Source: JAJRVM01 sp041752115 | GTDB lineage: Bacteria > Planctomycetota > Planctomycetia > Pirellulales > Pirellulaceae | DNA length: 64,000 bases | Direction: 5' to 3' | Assembly: GCA_041752115.1 (NCBI GenBank) | Contig: JBGSHS010000361.1 | Location: 1-64,000 of the forward strand | Shown here: positions 27,945 to 37,237 of the stretch, piece by piece | Numbering within the stretch: the first letter of the stretch is position 1 | How the letters are laid out: each line of letters begins with the position of its first letter | The notes under the pieces: model-generated | The model's database searches: none | What the model saw: only the letters and a program-made list of their open reading frames with translations | What the model was told of the DNA's origin: nothing | Translations under genes and position numbers: made by a program

Positions 27945-29330
27945 CTACCAGCGGGTCATCGCGGCGCGTTCGAGCCGCAACACGATGCTGCCGTCGTGGA
28001 ACACGCTGACCGTGCCGGTCGATTGACTGACCGTAATGGCCAGCGCGCGGGTATCGGCGGTAATTCCCGCGGCAGCTTGATGGCGAGTCCCCAGGCCGCC
28101 GGGAAGATCGTTGACGCGTGATTCGGGAATCAGATACGTGCCGGCCGCCATGGCGGTACCGCTATCATCGATGATAAAGGCGCCGTCCAGTTGTGAGAAT
28201 TCCTTGATCGTCTCGGCCAGACTCGGATCAAGGACATTACGCAGTCGACGAGGAATGCCGTAGAAAGGATTCAAGACAAGCTGCTGCGCATGGCGAAGAA
28301 CGCCGCGGCTGTCACCGACCACAAACATGGCACCGATCGGCTGTCCCTCCCGACCCTCCGATCCGATCTCCACCGCCAGCGACAGCACGCGCATGATCAC
28401 CGCCGGCGAGATCGATCGGTTGCTGCCGGCCGCGCGTCCGGAGAACACGGCGTGAAAATGGGCTCGTGGTCGGGTCACCGTAATACTGTCCAGCGGCTGC
28501 CCGGGGAGGCCGGTTACACACACCACATCCATGGCGACGGTGACGAGCCCTTCTGCGGCGGCGAGCAGCAAGCCCAGGTTGGCGCGGTCGAGTCGCGCGA
28601 GGGCCGCGTGCGGGATCTTGAAGAGATGCGTTGCCGCCCGCTGCACCTTCAGTTCGTCAGCACTGTTGCTGGTGACGATCAACAGGGGACCTTGCCAGTT
28701 CACCAGCGACGACCAAGGCACGCAGGCTGAGGTGTCCACGGCGACCAGCAGGGCCTGTGCTTCGAGAGACTTAGCGAGTTCGGCAGCGTGGTGGATCAGA
28801 AGCCCATTCAACAGCGGTACGTTTTGACCGGGACAGGGCCGGTCGGCTGTGCTTCGGATGGCACGCTGCGAAAGGAGTCGGGAAATCGCGGCGACGTTGG
28901 TGGCATTCACCAGCGCCTGCGGCAAATCCGCCGCCTGCAGCAACTCGGCAATACGGGCCAGCAGTTGGAGATGAATGCTCTGTCCCTGTTTGCCGACGAC
29001 CAGCAGCACGATCAAGTGCACGATATCGCCCGCAGCGCCGTACTGGACCCCCGTGCGACTGCGTCCCAGGACCAGCCGGTAGTTTCCGTCCCAGTTGATG
29101 GCGGCGTGGGGGAGTGCCATATCGGGGGCAATCACGGTCTGTGCCGCTGCTTCACGCGCTTCAATGGCTTCCACGACGCTGTCCACGCTCACCCCCTCCT
29201 CCTGCCAGCTCCCTGCCTGGACCAACTCCAACACGGCACCACCGCGCGTTGTGGAGTTTAGTTCGATGGTTCGCATGTGACGGACCAGGTCGTCCATATC
29301 CACGACAGGTACCTCGCGCTGGTCAGGCAT
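27945..29330 (-). CDS. Diadenylate cyclase with N-terminal PTS EIIA and PK-C-like domains
   Basis: This 461-residue protein should make the second messenger c-di-AMP from two ATP. Residues about 16-155 form a PTS EIIA (fructose/Ntr type) domain with phospho-acceptor H75 in APDMALPHAAI and the HLQLLARIAELL helix. Residues about 165-295 resemble the pyruvate-kinase-C-like domain found before the cyclase in CdaZ-type enzymes. Residues about 300-461 are a DAC domain with the DGA motif at 382-384 (LDGAFIIDDSG) and RHQ at 416-418, where bacterial DisA/CdaA have RHR. No membrane segment is present, so it is cytoplasmic. The start is uncertain: no strong Shine-Dalgarno precedes ATG 29330, and inner ATGs at 29297 and 29276 are possible. 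It diverges from the DegT gene. Confidence 0.85.
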   Translation of the reverse strand: MPDQREVPVVDMDDLVRHMRTIELNSTTRGGAVLELVQAGSWQEEGVSVDSVVEAIEAREAAAQTVIAPDMALPHAAINWDGNYRLVLGRSRTGVQYGAAGDIVHLIVLLVVGKQGQSIHLQLLARIAELLQAADLPQALVNATNVAAISRLLSQRAIRSTADRPCPGQNVPLLNGLLIHHAAELAKSLEAQALLVAVDTSACVPWSSLVNWQGPLLIVTSNSADELKVQRAATHLFKIPHAALARLDRANLGLLLAAAEGLVTVAMDVVCVTGLPGQPLDSITVTRPRAHFHAVFSGRAAGSNRSISPAVIMRVLSLAVEIGSEGREGQPIGAMFVVGDSRGVLRHAQQLVLNPFYGIPRRLRNVLDPSLAETIKEFSQLDGAFIIDDSGTAMAAGTYLIPESRVNDLPGGLGTRHQAAAGITADTRALAITVSQSTGTVSVFHDGSIVLRLERAAMTRW

Positions 29331-29689
29331 TGTGTGAGTGGCATGTCCGCTCCGCCGAACGGCGATTGGTGACCGCGGATTCGTATGAGCATGATTCCAG
29401 AAGCGAATTCCACTCCGCGGACCGACGTCATCTCGTTAATAGTATCAAGCCAGAGGATGTGTGGGGTCGTCTTTTTCGGATATTCCGCGTCATCGGTAGT
29501 GGGCAGCGTCACGAAAATGTAGTCAAATCAGTGATGTCGACGGGCACGAGATGCGAAACGCCTTTGCTGGGCCGTGATGGCGCAGCGGATGCCACCCGGA
29601 CACGGCCCACCCCCTGCATTCCCCCGTCCTGCGAATCCACCCCGCTGCTGCGAAGCAAGCGTTCCTGCCGTCATGTGAGGTTAAGGCCA
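29331..29689. other. Divergent intergenic region
   Basis: This lies between the cyclase gene (minus) and the Tat-DegT gene (plus) and should contain promoters for both. No box pair was convincing. The plus-strand frame is open through it but contains no protein-like sequence. Confidence 0.45.
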
Positions 29690-31051
29690 ATGAGTCAGAA
29701 CAAAACGAACCGTCGAGAGTTCCTGGGCACCGTCGGCGCCATGGGCGCTGCTTCCGTCATCGCGGGGTCGGCTGTGGCGTCTCCGCTGGCCAAAGACAGC
29801 CCGCAGCTGGCCGTCGATGGTGGAAAGCCGGTCCGAGAAGAGACGTTGTATTCACAACCCTATGGGCCGCAGTTCTATGACGACGTTGAGAAGCAGGAAC
29901 TGATCGATGTGCTCGAATCACGCAACCCCTTCCGGTGGTGGAAGGACGAATCCAAGGTGCTGCAATTCGAGCAGGCGTATGCCAAACATATCGGCGTCAA
30001 GCATGCGTTGGGCGTCACTTCGGGTACCACCGCTCTGTTTACGGCCGTCGCGGCGCTTGGCATCGGGCCGGGCGACGAAGTGATCCTGCCTGCCTGGACC
30101 TGGTATGCCGACTACGATGCGATCGTTCTGGCCGGAGCACTCCCTGTGTTCGCCGAAATTGACGAATCGTTCGACATCGATTCTTCGGACATTGAAGCGA
30201 AGATCACGCCGCGTACCAAGGCGATCATGGCAATCCACCTGCAGGGGTGTCCGGCGGATATGGATCCGATCCTGGAGATCGCCAAGAAGCATGACCTGCG
30301 GGTGCTGGAAGATTGTGCCCAGTGCCTCGGTGGTAAATACAAAGGGAAGTACGTTGGCTCGATGGGAGATATTGGCATTAACAGCTTCCAGTTGAGCAAG
30401 AGCATTACGGCAGGTGAAGGAGGAGCGGTCGTCACCAACGACGCGGAACTGTTTGAGCGTGCGCTTCGGTTCCACGATGTGGGCTCGCTGCGATCCCCCT
30501 ACACGGAGGAGCTCAATGGCGGCCTGCTGGCTGCGTTCGCTTCGTGCAATTTCCGCATGAATGAGTTCACTGGCGCGGTGCTCAAAGGACAACTCACGAA
30601 GTTGGAGACGATCTGCAGTGGCTTGCGCAAGAACTACCGCGCGGTGCGCAAGGGGATCGCGGACCTGCCGGGCTTGAAACTCCGCAAGACTCCCGATGTC
30701 CAAGGTGATCTGGGGGTCGGCGTGTTTCTGGAATTCGACAGCGAAGAGCGACGCGACAACTTTTTGCGGGCGTTGCGTGCCGAGGGCATTGCGGCGTCAG
30801 GACCCGGAGGTTCGGCGATCCTGCCGATCGACGAACGAATTGAAAACAAGGTCACGGTGCACGCCGCCTGGCCTTCGTTCACGAGTCCGGAAGGGCAAGC
30901 GATTCAATATGGAGCACAATGCTGTCCGCGTACGATTGACATTCTCAGTCGAGCGGGCGGCGTGATCATGGATCCCAATTTCTCGTCGCAAGACGTGCAG
31001 GACATCATCACGGCGATTCGCAAGGTCTATCCCGCCATCATGAAGGCCTGA
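29690..31051 (+). CDS. DegT/DnrJ/EryC1/StrS-family aminotransferase with Tat signal
   Basis: This 453-residue PLP-dependent protein is of the family that aminates keto-sugars. The fold is complete: SGTTALF binds PLP phosphate, LPAWTW and LEDCAQ match the family, and the Schiff-base lysine is K237 in NSFQLSKSITAGEGG. Unusually it begins MSQNKTNRREFLGTVGAMGA, a twin-arginine leader, so it appears to be exported folded with its cofactor. ATG 29690 has GAGG 9 nt upstream. If exported it may act on extracytoplasmic sugars or have lost catalysis; AHBA-synthase-like members also exist. No nucleotide-sugar genes are adjacent. Confidence 0.88.
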   Translation: MSQNKTNRREFLGTVGAMGAASVIAGSAVASPLAKDSPQLAVDGGKPVREETLYSQPYGPQFYDDVEKQELIDVLESRNPFRWWKDESKVLQFEQAYAKHIGVKHALGVTSGTTALFTAVAALGIGPGDEVILPAWTWYADYDAIVLAGALPVFAEIDESFDIDSSDIEAKITPRTKAIMAIHLQGCPADMDPILEIAKKHDLRVLEDCAQCLGGKYKGKYVGSMGDIGINSFQLSKSITAGEGGAVVTNDAELFERALRFHDVGSLRSPYTEELNGGLLAAFASCNFRMNEFTGAVLKGQLTKLETICSGLRKNYRAVRKGIADLPGLKLRKTPDVQGDLGVGVFLEFDSEERRDNFLRALRAEGIAASGPGGSAILPIDERIENKVTVHAAWPSFTSPEGQAIQYGAQCCPRTIDILSRAGGVIMDPNFSSQDVQDIITAIRKVYPAIMKA

Positions 31052-31191
31052 GACTGCCCGTAGCATGTTGGTGAACAGCGCTGACGACTCGGATCGACGC
31101 CGAGGCATCGCGCGCTGAGCCAGTCGCGTGGCCACGGCGAAACCACTGGGACGCACCGGACAGCGTCCCAGGTCTGGTCTGGAGTTTCTGC

Positions 31192-32907
31192 ATGGCGGAT
31201 GAACAGAATCCAGTCCTGGTGCTGGGAGCGGGAATCAATGGCGTGGCCATTGCGCGCGAGTTACTGCTCAACGGACTCTCGGTCTGCCTGGTGGATCGAG
31301 GGGATATTGCCCAGGGTACTACAGCTTACTCTTCGCGATTGATTCACGGTGGGCTGCGGTATCTTGAGTACGGCGACTTTCAACTGGTCCGCGAGTCGCT
31401 CGCCGAGCGCGAGCGATTGCTGCGACTGGCTCCCCAGTTCGTCAAGCCGCTGCGTCTGTTCATACCCATTGAGCGACGCATCTCCGGAACGTGGCCTGCC
31501 ATCCGCAAGTTCGTTGGCTGGCCTTTGCCCGAGCTCGGCGTGCCGGCGTCGCGCGGGTCTTGGCTGGTTAAGCTCGGCCTGCAACTCTATGGCTGGTGCG
31601 CTGGTTCCACTTCATTGCCGCGGCACCAGGTTCGTCAGTTAGCCCGGTCGGATCTGCTTCCCGTCGATCGCGGTCGCTTCCGTTGGCTCGGCTCCTATTA
31701 CGACGCCCAGATTCTGTTTCCCGAGCGGTTTGTGGTGGCCATGCTGCAAGACGCTCGGCAATTGGCTCGCGATCAATCGTTGACACTCGACGTCTTCACG
31801 TATCATGTAGCCAGTCGCAGGGGAGACCGCATTGCGCTGCAGCCAACGGATACAGCGGTCGAACCAAATGTGACGTCCTCCACGCCGTCGGTCACTGCCT
31901 CCCTCACTCCGTCGGCGATTATTAATGCCACGGGAGCTTGGGTGGATCAGACACTTGCCCGTCTGCAGGTGGAGAGCCCGCGGCTGATCGGAGGAACCAA
32001 AGGAAGTCATTTCCTGACCCGCCATCCGATCTTGCGCGAAGCCCTTTCGGGGAGCGGAGTTTATGCAGAAGCGCAGGACGGTCGTCCGGTCTTTCTGTTG
32101 CCCTTTGGACCATTCTCCCTGATCGGTACGACCGACCTGCCGTACGCCGAATCACCGGAATCGGCAGTTGCCACCGAAAAAGAACTGAGCTATCTGCGGC
32201 AAGCGGTGCGGGATGTCTTTCCCGATATCCAGTTGACGCCGGATGATATCGTATTGCATTACAGCGGCGTGCGCCCGCTGCCTCACATGTCTCCCACGAC
32301 GCCGGCTGCGATTTCCCGGCGGCACTTGCTCCACGAGCATCGTGACGGCCCTGTCCCCTTCATCTCCATCGTGGGAGGCAAGTTGACGACATGCCGCTCG
32401 TTGGCCGAGGAGACGGCCAAGCTCGTCCTGACAAGACTCGGCCAAGGGGTGCGAGCAACTTCGCGCGATCGCATCATTCCAGGAGGCGAACGCTATCCGG
32501 CATCGGAGCAGGAAGTGGAGGCCGTGCAGCAGGAGATGGCTCGTGACCTGGATGTCTCCACAACTCAGGTCGCTGCCGTCTGGCAACTCTGTGGAACCGA
32601 TACGCGGTCTCTGCTCGCCGCGCTGTTCGAGGGCCTGGATTCGCCGCTGCGAAGGGAGTGTCTGGCTGGCACCGATCTGCCGATTCCCTTTGTGCGCCAT
32701 GTGATTCGCGACCAGTGGTGCTGTCGGTTGTCGGACCTCGTGGAACGTCGCTTGATGCTCCTCTTTGCCCCTGGACTTTCCCTCCAATCGCTCCTGAAAC
32801 TCGGGGAACTGATGGCCCAGGAAGGAAAAATCGCCGTGCCACAGATCGACCAGGAAGTCAGAACATGTGCCCACCGATTGCGCAGCCATTTCGGACGTTC
32901 ACTATGA
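31192..32907 (+). CDS. glpD: FAD-dependent glycerol-3-phosphate dehydrogenase
   Basis: This 571-residue enzyme oxidises sn-glycerol 3-phosphate to DHAP and passes electrons to quinone at the inner membrane. The FAD motif VLGAGINGVAIARELLLNG opens the protein, followed by GTTAYSSRLIHGGLRYLE, a hallmark of GlpD, and the later GVRPLPHMS and GGKLTTCRSLAEE blocks. The C-terminal helical domain is present. GGAG lies 7 nt before ATG 31192. DHAP made here would meet the aldolase pathway encoded at 5-13 kb. It stands alone; no glycerol kinase or facilitator is nearby. Confidence 0.93.
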   Translation: MADEQNPVLVLGAGINGVAIARELLLNGLSVCLVDRGDIAQGTTAYSSRLIHGGLRYLEYGDFQLVRESLAERERLLRLAPQFVKPLRLFIPIERRISGTWPAIRKFVGWPLPELGVPASRGSWLVKLGLQLYGWCAGSTSLPRHQVRQLARSDLLPVDRGRFRWLGSYYDAQILFPERFVVAMLQDARQLARDQSLTLDVFTYHVASRRGDRIALQPTDTAVEPNVTSSTPSVTASLTPSAIINATGAWVDQTLARLQVESPRLIGGTKGSHFLTRHPILREALSGSGVYAEAQDGRPVFLLPFGPFSLIGTTDLPYAESPESAVATEKELSYLRQAVRDVFPDIQLTPDDIVLHYSGVRPLPHMSPTTPAAISRRHLLHEHRDGPVPFISIVGGKLTTCRSLAEETAKLVLTRLGQGVRATSRDRIIPGGERYPASEQEVEAVQQEMARDLDVSTTQVAAVWQLCGTDTRSLLAALFEGLDSPLRRECLAGTDLPIPFVRHVIRDQWCCRLSDLVERRLMLLFAPGLSLQSLLKLGELMAQEGKIAVPQIDQEVRTCAHRLRSHFGRSL

Positions 32908-33385
32908 GCTCGTGCTGGACTCGCTGTGCCAGATCCGGAGAACGCCGCACCGGATGCCCTCGCGTTGCTCAGGTGGAATTGTCCCACCTCGCGAGTTGCA
33001 ATTGCTCGAGATCCCGATACAAAGTCTACGCTCAGCGCGTCAGCGGCTCCGCCTGCGACGGACGATCCTGCCGGTGAAGCACCGCTGTTGAGCCCACCGC
33101 GCGGCGATCCAGTTGAATCCCTCTTCAGCGGGAGCCGGGTGTTGCAAGACGCCGAAGCAGGGGGCGGCGATGCTTGTATCGCGGCATGAAAGCCCTGGGA
33201 CGCGCCTGGCGGAGACTGCTGGTTCGACCCTAGACGGCGGGTGAGATGATGTCAGCTCCCAGCGCATCGTGGGAAGAACAGGGTTCAGGCTGTTCTGTTT
33301 CTCGAGGACTGGGTTTCTAAAGGACAGGGTCGCGGCGCGTGCCGCGCCGGCGTTTGCAGTGGTTGCAACAAGAGAAAGGTGCGTG
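32908..33385. other. Intergenic gap with two small hairpins
   Basis: No gene supported. Two small hairpins lie upstream of the cytochrome gene: GAACAG/CTGTTC at 33276-33295 (8-nt loop, T-rich tail) and GGCGCG/CGCGCC at 33334-33348 (3-nt loop), the latter 37 nt before the start codon. Either could be leader structure. Confidence 0.4.
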
Positions 33386-33757
33386 ATGAAAAAGAATTGC
33401 GGACTGTTCAGTTGCTTGATGGTGGCACTGGTGATGGGTTCGATGGTGGTGCGAGCGGACGAAGGCGAGGCGACGCCCAAACACAACACGAAGGATGTGA
33501 TGGAGAAGGCTCACAAGGCCGGCCTGTTGAAAAAAGTCGTGGCCGGAGAAGCATCGCAAGAAGAGAAACTGGCACTGCTCGACTTGTACGTCAGTCTGGC
33601 CGAGAATAAGCCAGCCAAAGGAACGCCTGAGAGCTGGAACGAGAAGACGAAGGCGATTGTGATTGCGGCAGCGAAAGTTGCTGTGGGACGAAGTGACGGG
33701 TCCGATTTGCTGAAGCAGGCGACCAACTGCGCTGCCTGCCACGGTGATCATAAGTAG
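33386..33757 (+). CDS. Small secreted c-type cytochrome-like protein
   Basis: This 123-residue periplasmic protein has a signal peptide (MKKNCGLFSCLMVALVMGSM, cleavage near VRA-DE) and a single haem site, C115-A-A-C-H119, at the extreme C-terminus (CAACHGDHK). The helical middle (VMEKAHKAGLLKKVVAGEAS) with a C-terminal haem motif is a layout seen in planctomycete secreted proteins of unknown role. No distal Met ligand is obvious after the motif. AAGG lies 8 nt before ATG 33386. A strong hairpin follows. It probably transfers electrons or is a redox partner. Confidence 0.85.
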   Translation: MKKNCGLFSCLMVALVMGSMVVRADEGEATPKHNTKDVMEKAHKAGLLKKVVAGEASQEEKLALLDLYVSLAENKPAKGTPESWNEKTKAIVIAAAKVAVGRSDGSDLLKQATNCAACHGDHK

Positions 33758-33823
33758 TCTGATCTCACCGGAATCCGAATTCACAATCTGATTGAATCTC
33801 TTGCACAATCGGGCAAACTCCCC

Positions 33824-33860
33824 ACGCCACCCGCGTCACATCGGTCGACGCAGGTGGCGT
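33824..33860 (+). terminator. Hairpin terminator after the cytochrome gene
   Basis: Arms 33824-33837 and 33847-33860 pair at 13 of 14 positions (one C-A mismatch) around a 9-nt loop. The tail TCGTCGTT is only moderately T-rich. It lies 66 nt after the stop codon. Confidence 0.7.
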
Positions 33861-34023
33861 TCGTCGTTATCCACCCAGAACAGTGGGACCCAGAACAGTG
33901 GCAGGTGAACCTTGCCGGTCATACCGGTGTCCCAGCGATCTGAGCGTCTTGCATCAGTGACCGACGATCGTTTCGGCTGGTGAGGGCGTACAGGGGTCGG
34001 TTTCAGCAGCAGGAAGTGGTGAT

Positions 34024-35367
34024 ATGGTTCGTGCCGTCATCGGGATGTATCAACGGGCTTACGTCGGTTTGCCCCGTGAGATCTGGATGCTCTCGGGCGC
34101 TATCTTCGTCAATCGTTGCGGGACGATGGTGGTTCCGTTCTTCACACTGTATCTGACCAGCCAACTCGGGTATCAAGAGGCGGCTGCCGGCTGGCTCTTG
34201 AGCGCCTACGGGCTTGGATCGGTTGTCGGAACCTACGTGGGTGGACGATTGACGAGCCGACTGGGCGCGGTCAGGCTTCAGATTGTCTTTCTGTTGATGG
34301 GTGTCCCTGCCTGCCTGATCGTTCCCTTGTTTCGCAGTTGGTGGAGTATTGCGGCCGCGGTATTCCTGCTGAGTTTTTTCACCGAAGGAGTGCGTCCTGC
34401 CAATGGCACGGCGGTGGCTCAATATGCGCCACCTCACGTGCGTGTGCGCGCGTTCGGTCTGCAGCGCATGGCGGCCAACCTGGGAATCTCGTTTGGCCCC
34501 GCGATCGGCGGAGTGCTGGCGACGTTCAGTTTCGCTTGGCTCTTTGCTGCCGATGCGTTGACCACGCTGTTGGGCGCCCTGACCCTGGTTTTTTTCTTCG
34601 GATTGCGCGGTGGGGCCGAGGAGGAGTCCACTCGGCACGCAGCTGGGGCCGAAGTGAGCGTGTCAGGTTCCCCGCTGCGCGATCATAACTTCGTCATCTT
34701 TATCGTATTGATCCTCATATCGTCCATTGTGTTCTTTCAGTTTCACGTGACCTATCCGCTGTTTCTCACGCAGCACTACGGGCTCACGAAACCACAGATC
34801 GGACTGATTTACGCGGTCAACACGCTGGTGATCGTAGCGTTTGAGATGCTGCTGCTTAATATGCTGCGTCGCTGGCCGCTGATTCCGGTGATTGGCTGCG
34901 GAGCTCTTCTGAGCTGTGTGGGGTTCGGCATGCTGCCGTTTGGCCAGTCGTTCGTCTACTGCGTTCTCTCCATGCTGGTAATCACGTTGGGTGAGATGCT
35001 CTGGATGCCATTGGCGTCAGGTTGGGTAGCTCATCGCAGTGATCGAGGAGAGCGGGGCATGTACATGGGGTGGTACACGATGACGTTTTCTTTAGCCACG
35101 ATCATCTCACCGATGATGGGAGGGGCGATCTTCCAATGGGACCGTAATCTGGTCTGGTATCTGAGTCTCGTAACTGGGAGCGTCGTCGGCTGTGGGTTCT
35201 ACTGGCTGCACGGTCGGCTTGCGCGCGAGTTGTCACCGGCGGTCGTGGATGGGGAAACCGCCACCGTTACGACAGACCAGGAACGTCTGTCGGCGAGCCC
35301 ACTTTCCGCTCTGCTTCCGACCCGGCTCTCCGCGAGCCGGCGACACGTCGATCGGTCCGCATATTGA
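34024..35367 (+). CDS. MFS transporter (MdtH-like)
   Basis: This 447-residue inner-membrane protein has about 11-12 hydrophobic helices and the MFS motif A-like loop GGRLTSRLGAVR after helix 2. The first-half sequence (FVNRCGTMVVPFFTLYLTSQ and YAPPHVRVRAFGLQRMAANL) is like the MdtH/YceL drug-efflux subgroup. A cytoplasmic linker (about residues 195-220) separates the halves, and a Ser/Arg-rich tail of about 45 residues ends it. AGGAAG lies about 9 nt upstream of ATG 34024. Substrate unknown; drug or metabolite efflux is likely. Monocistronic. Confidence 0.88.
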   Translation: MVRAVIGMYQRAYVGLPREIWMLSGAIFVNRCGTMVVPFFTLYLTSQLGYQEAAAGWLLSAYGLGSVVGTYVGGRLTSRLGAVRLQIVFLLMGVPACLIVPLFRSWWSIAAAVFLLSFFTEGVRPANGTAVAQYAPPHVRVRAFGLQRMAANLGISFGPAIGGVLATFSFAWLFAADALTTLLGALTLVFFFGLRGGAEEESTRHAAGAEVSVSGSPLRDHNFVIFIVLILISSIVFFQFHVTYPLFLTQHYGLTKPQIGLIYAVNTLVIVAFEMLLLNMLRRWPLIPVIGCGALLSCVGFGMLPFGQSFVYCVLSMLVITLGEMLWMPLASGWVAHRSDRGERGMYMGWYTMTFSLATIISPMMGGAIFQWDRNLVWYLSLVTGSVVGCGFYWLHGRLARELSPAVVDGETATVTTDQERLSASPLSALLPTRLSASRRHVDRSAY

Positions 35368-35833
35368 CGCGGATTGGCCCTGCAACCTATAGTGCCCAAC
35401 AGCTGGACGGGTTGCTTAAGGTCGGAGAACATGTCCAGCGCTACTGTGAATTTGAGGGGGGCACCGGGGTGCGGATCTCGGGGTTCCGAGGGCTGCAAAT
35501 CTGGAAGCAATTGCCCGGTGTTATTCGGGCGAGCGTTGCGGATGTGTCAGGAAGAGGGCTAACCCGCCCCGGCAATGCCACTGTATCGTACGAATCCCGG
35601 CATCGTGACGCCGGCCGCCGGTGCCCGGCTCACGGGAACGACAGTCGGGGTCATACGTCACGGCACCAGGTTGGTTTTTCGGAGCGTTAGCATGTGCGGC
35701 GCGCCCATGCTTCGATAGGCCAGCAGCGGGAACGCACTAACGGCGAGCAGATTTTCCGCGTGGCGGTGGGCACTGCCGCTAGAGACTCTTCCAGGCACGA
35801 CCCGCGAGCACCGCAGTGTAGGGAGCGAAGCGC
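35368..35833. other. Intergenic gap, no gene seen
   Basis: This 466-bp stretch lies between two plus-strand genes. Only short unsupported frames; no clear hairpin terminator or promoter. Confidence 0.45.
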
Positions 35834-36694
35834 ATGCGATGGCAAGGCCGAAAACAGAGCGAGAACGTGGAGGATCGCCGGGGAATGCCGGTGGGGCGGA
35901 TGGCGGTGGGGGGTGGGCTGGGCACCCTGATTCTGGCAGTCGTTATCATGCTCTTAGGCGGGGATCCGCGGCCGCTGCTGCAACAGGCGGGGCAACCACA
36001 GGCTGGGCCGGCCGGCGCCGCAAAGGTCGATCCCCAGCAGGAACCGTTAAAGGAGTTTGTTTCGGTTGTTCTGCAGGATACTGAGGATGTGTGGACGGCG
36101 TTGTTTCGGGACCAGGCCCGACAGGCATATCGTGAACCGAAACTCGTGCTCTTCACGGATCAGGTGGAATCGGCGTGCGGTTTCGCCAGTGCTGCCATGG
36201 GGCCCTTTTATTGTCCGGCAGACGAAAGGGTCTATCTTGACCTGGCGTTCTGCGATGAACTGCGGAGCAAATTCGGGGCGCCCGGTGACTTTGCCGTGGC
36301 GTACGTACTTGCACACGAGGTTGGACATCACGTACAGAAGCAACTCGGTTTCACCGAACTGGTGGACTCGCGTCGTAGCCAAGTGGACCAGCGGGTGGCG
36401 AATCAGCTCTCCGTGCGACTGGAACTGCAGGCCGACTATCTCGCCGGTGTGTGGGCCCATCATGCACAAGCCATGAAGGACGTTCTGGAGCCCGGCGACG
36501 TCGAAGAAGCCTTACGTGCGGCCAGCGCCGTGGGAGATGATCGCCTGCAACGGCAAGCCCAAGGCTATATTGTTCCCGACTCGTTTACCCACGGCACCTC
36601 CGAACAACGCGCGCGATGGTTCGGTCAGGGATTTAAGACCGGCAGCCTCGCCGGAGCGAAACAGCTGTTTGAATTGCCCGAGGATGACCTTTGA
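35834..36694 (+). CDS. YpfJ-family neutral zinc metallopeptidase
   Basis: This 286-residue membrane-anchored protein is of the putative zinc peptidase family (YpfJ). One transmembrane helix covers residues about 26-42 (GGLGTLILAVVIMLLGG), then a linker and the catalytic domain. The zinc-binding HEVGHH is at 161-166 and the downstream acidic ligand block is LELQADYLAGVWAHH. The conserved CGFASAAMGPFYCPAD precedes it. GGGAG lies 8 nt before ATG 35834. Length and topology are standard. The substrate is unknown for the family. Confidence 0.92.
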   Translation: MRWQGRKQSENVEDRRGMPVGRMAVGGGLGTLILAVVIMLLGGDPRPLLQQAGQPQAGPAGAAKVDPQQEPLKEFVSVVLQDTEDVWTALFRDQARQAYREPKLVLFTDQVESACGFASAAMGPFYCPADERVYLDLAFCDELRSKFGAPGDFAVAYVLAHEVGHHVQKQLGFTELVDSRRSQVDQRVANQLSVRLELQADYLAGVWAHHAQAMKDVLEPGDVEEALRAASAVGDDRLQRQAQGYIVPDSFTHGTSEQRARWFGQGFKTGSLAGAKQLFELPEDDL

Positions 36695-36903
36695 ATCCCG
36701 AAAGCTGCTCTTGAAAATCCAGACCGCACAGCATTAAATCCTCATACCTCGGTGGGTGAATTTCCCATTTTGCTCTTCCGCGGCTTGGGCTACGCTAGAC
36801 ATCTTCACGGTTCGCCGATATCGGCTGTGTTCGAGTTCTCACGATCGGCTCTCGGTTAGTGAGGGGAAACGTCGATTTCTGCGACGTCCGACGAGGATGC
36901 GTC

Positions 36904-37236
36904 ATGACAGCCAAAGAAGTGGCAGCAGTTACCGCTCTCCAGCTTGCCCAACAGCTTCGTACTCCCGAACCCCCGCAATTGCTCGATTGTCGTGAATCCC
37001 ACGAGTGGGAGTACTGTCGCATCGACGGGGCTCGGCACATTCCCATGCAGCAAGTACCGGCACGTATCGGCGAAATCGACGCCTCGCGACCGCTTGTCGT
37101 CTATTGCCATCACGGACTTCGCTCGCAAGTCATCGCCGAATTCCTGGCACGAAAAGGCCTGCCAAAGGTCGCCAACCTCGCCGGCGGTATTGATGCCTGG
37201 TCATGCCAGGTGGACCACCGGGTGCCGCGTTACTGA
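36904..37236 (+). CDS. Rhodanese-like sulfurtransferase
   Basis: This 110-residue single-domain rhodanese is of the GlpE/PspE size class. The active-site loop is YCHHGLRS with catalytic C68, and the CRESHEWEYCRIDGARHIP block is typical. ATG 36904 has GAGG 8 nt upstream. It would transfer sulfur through a Cys persulfide in the cytoplasm. It ends one base before the stop codon of the convergent CotH gene at 37238, leaving no room for a terminator between them. Confidence 0.93.
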   Translation: MTAKEVAAVTALQLAQQLRTPEPPQLLDCRESHEWEYCRIDGARHIPMQQVPARIGEIDASRPLVVYCHHGLRSQVIAEFLARKGLPKVANLAGGIDAWSCQVDHRVPRY

Positions 37237-37237
37237 C

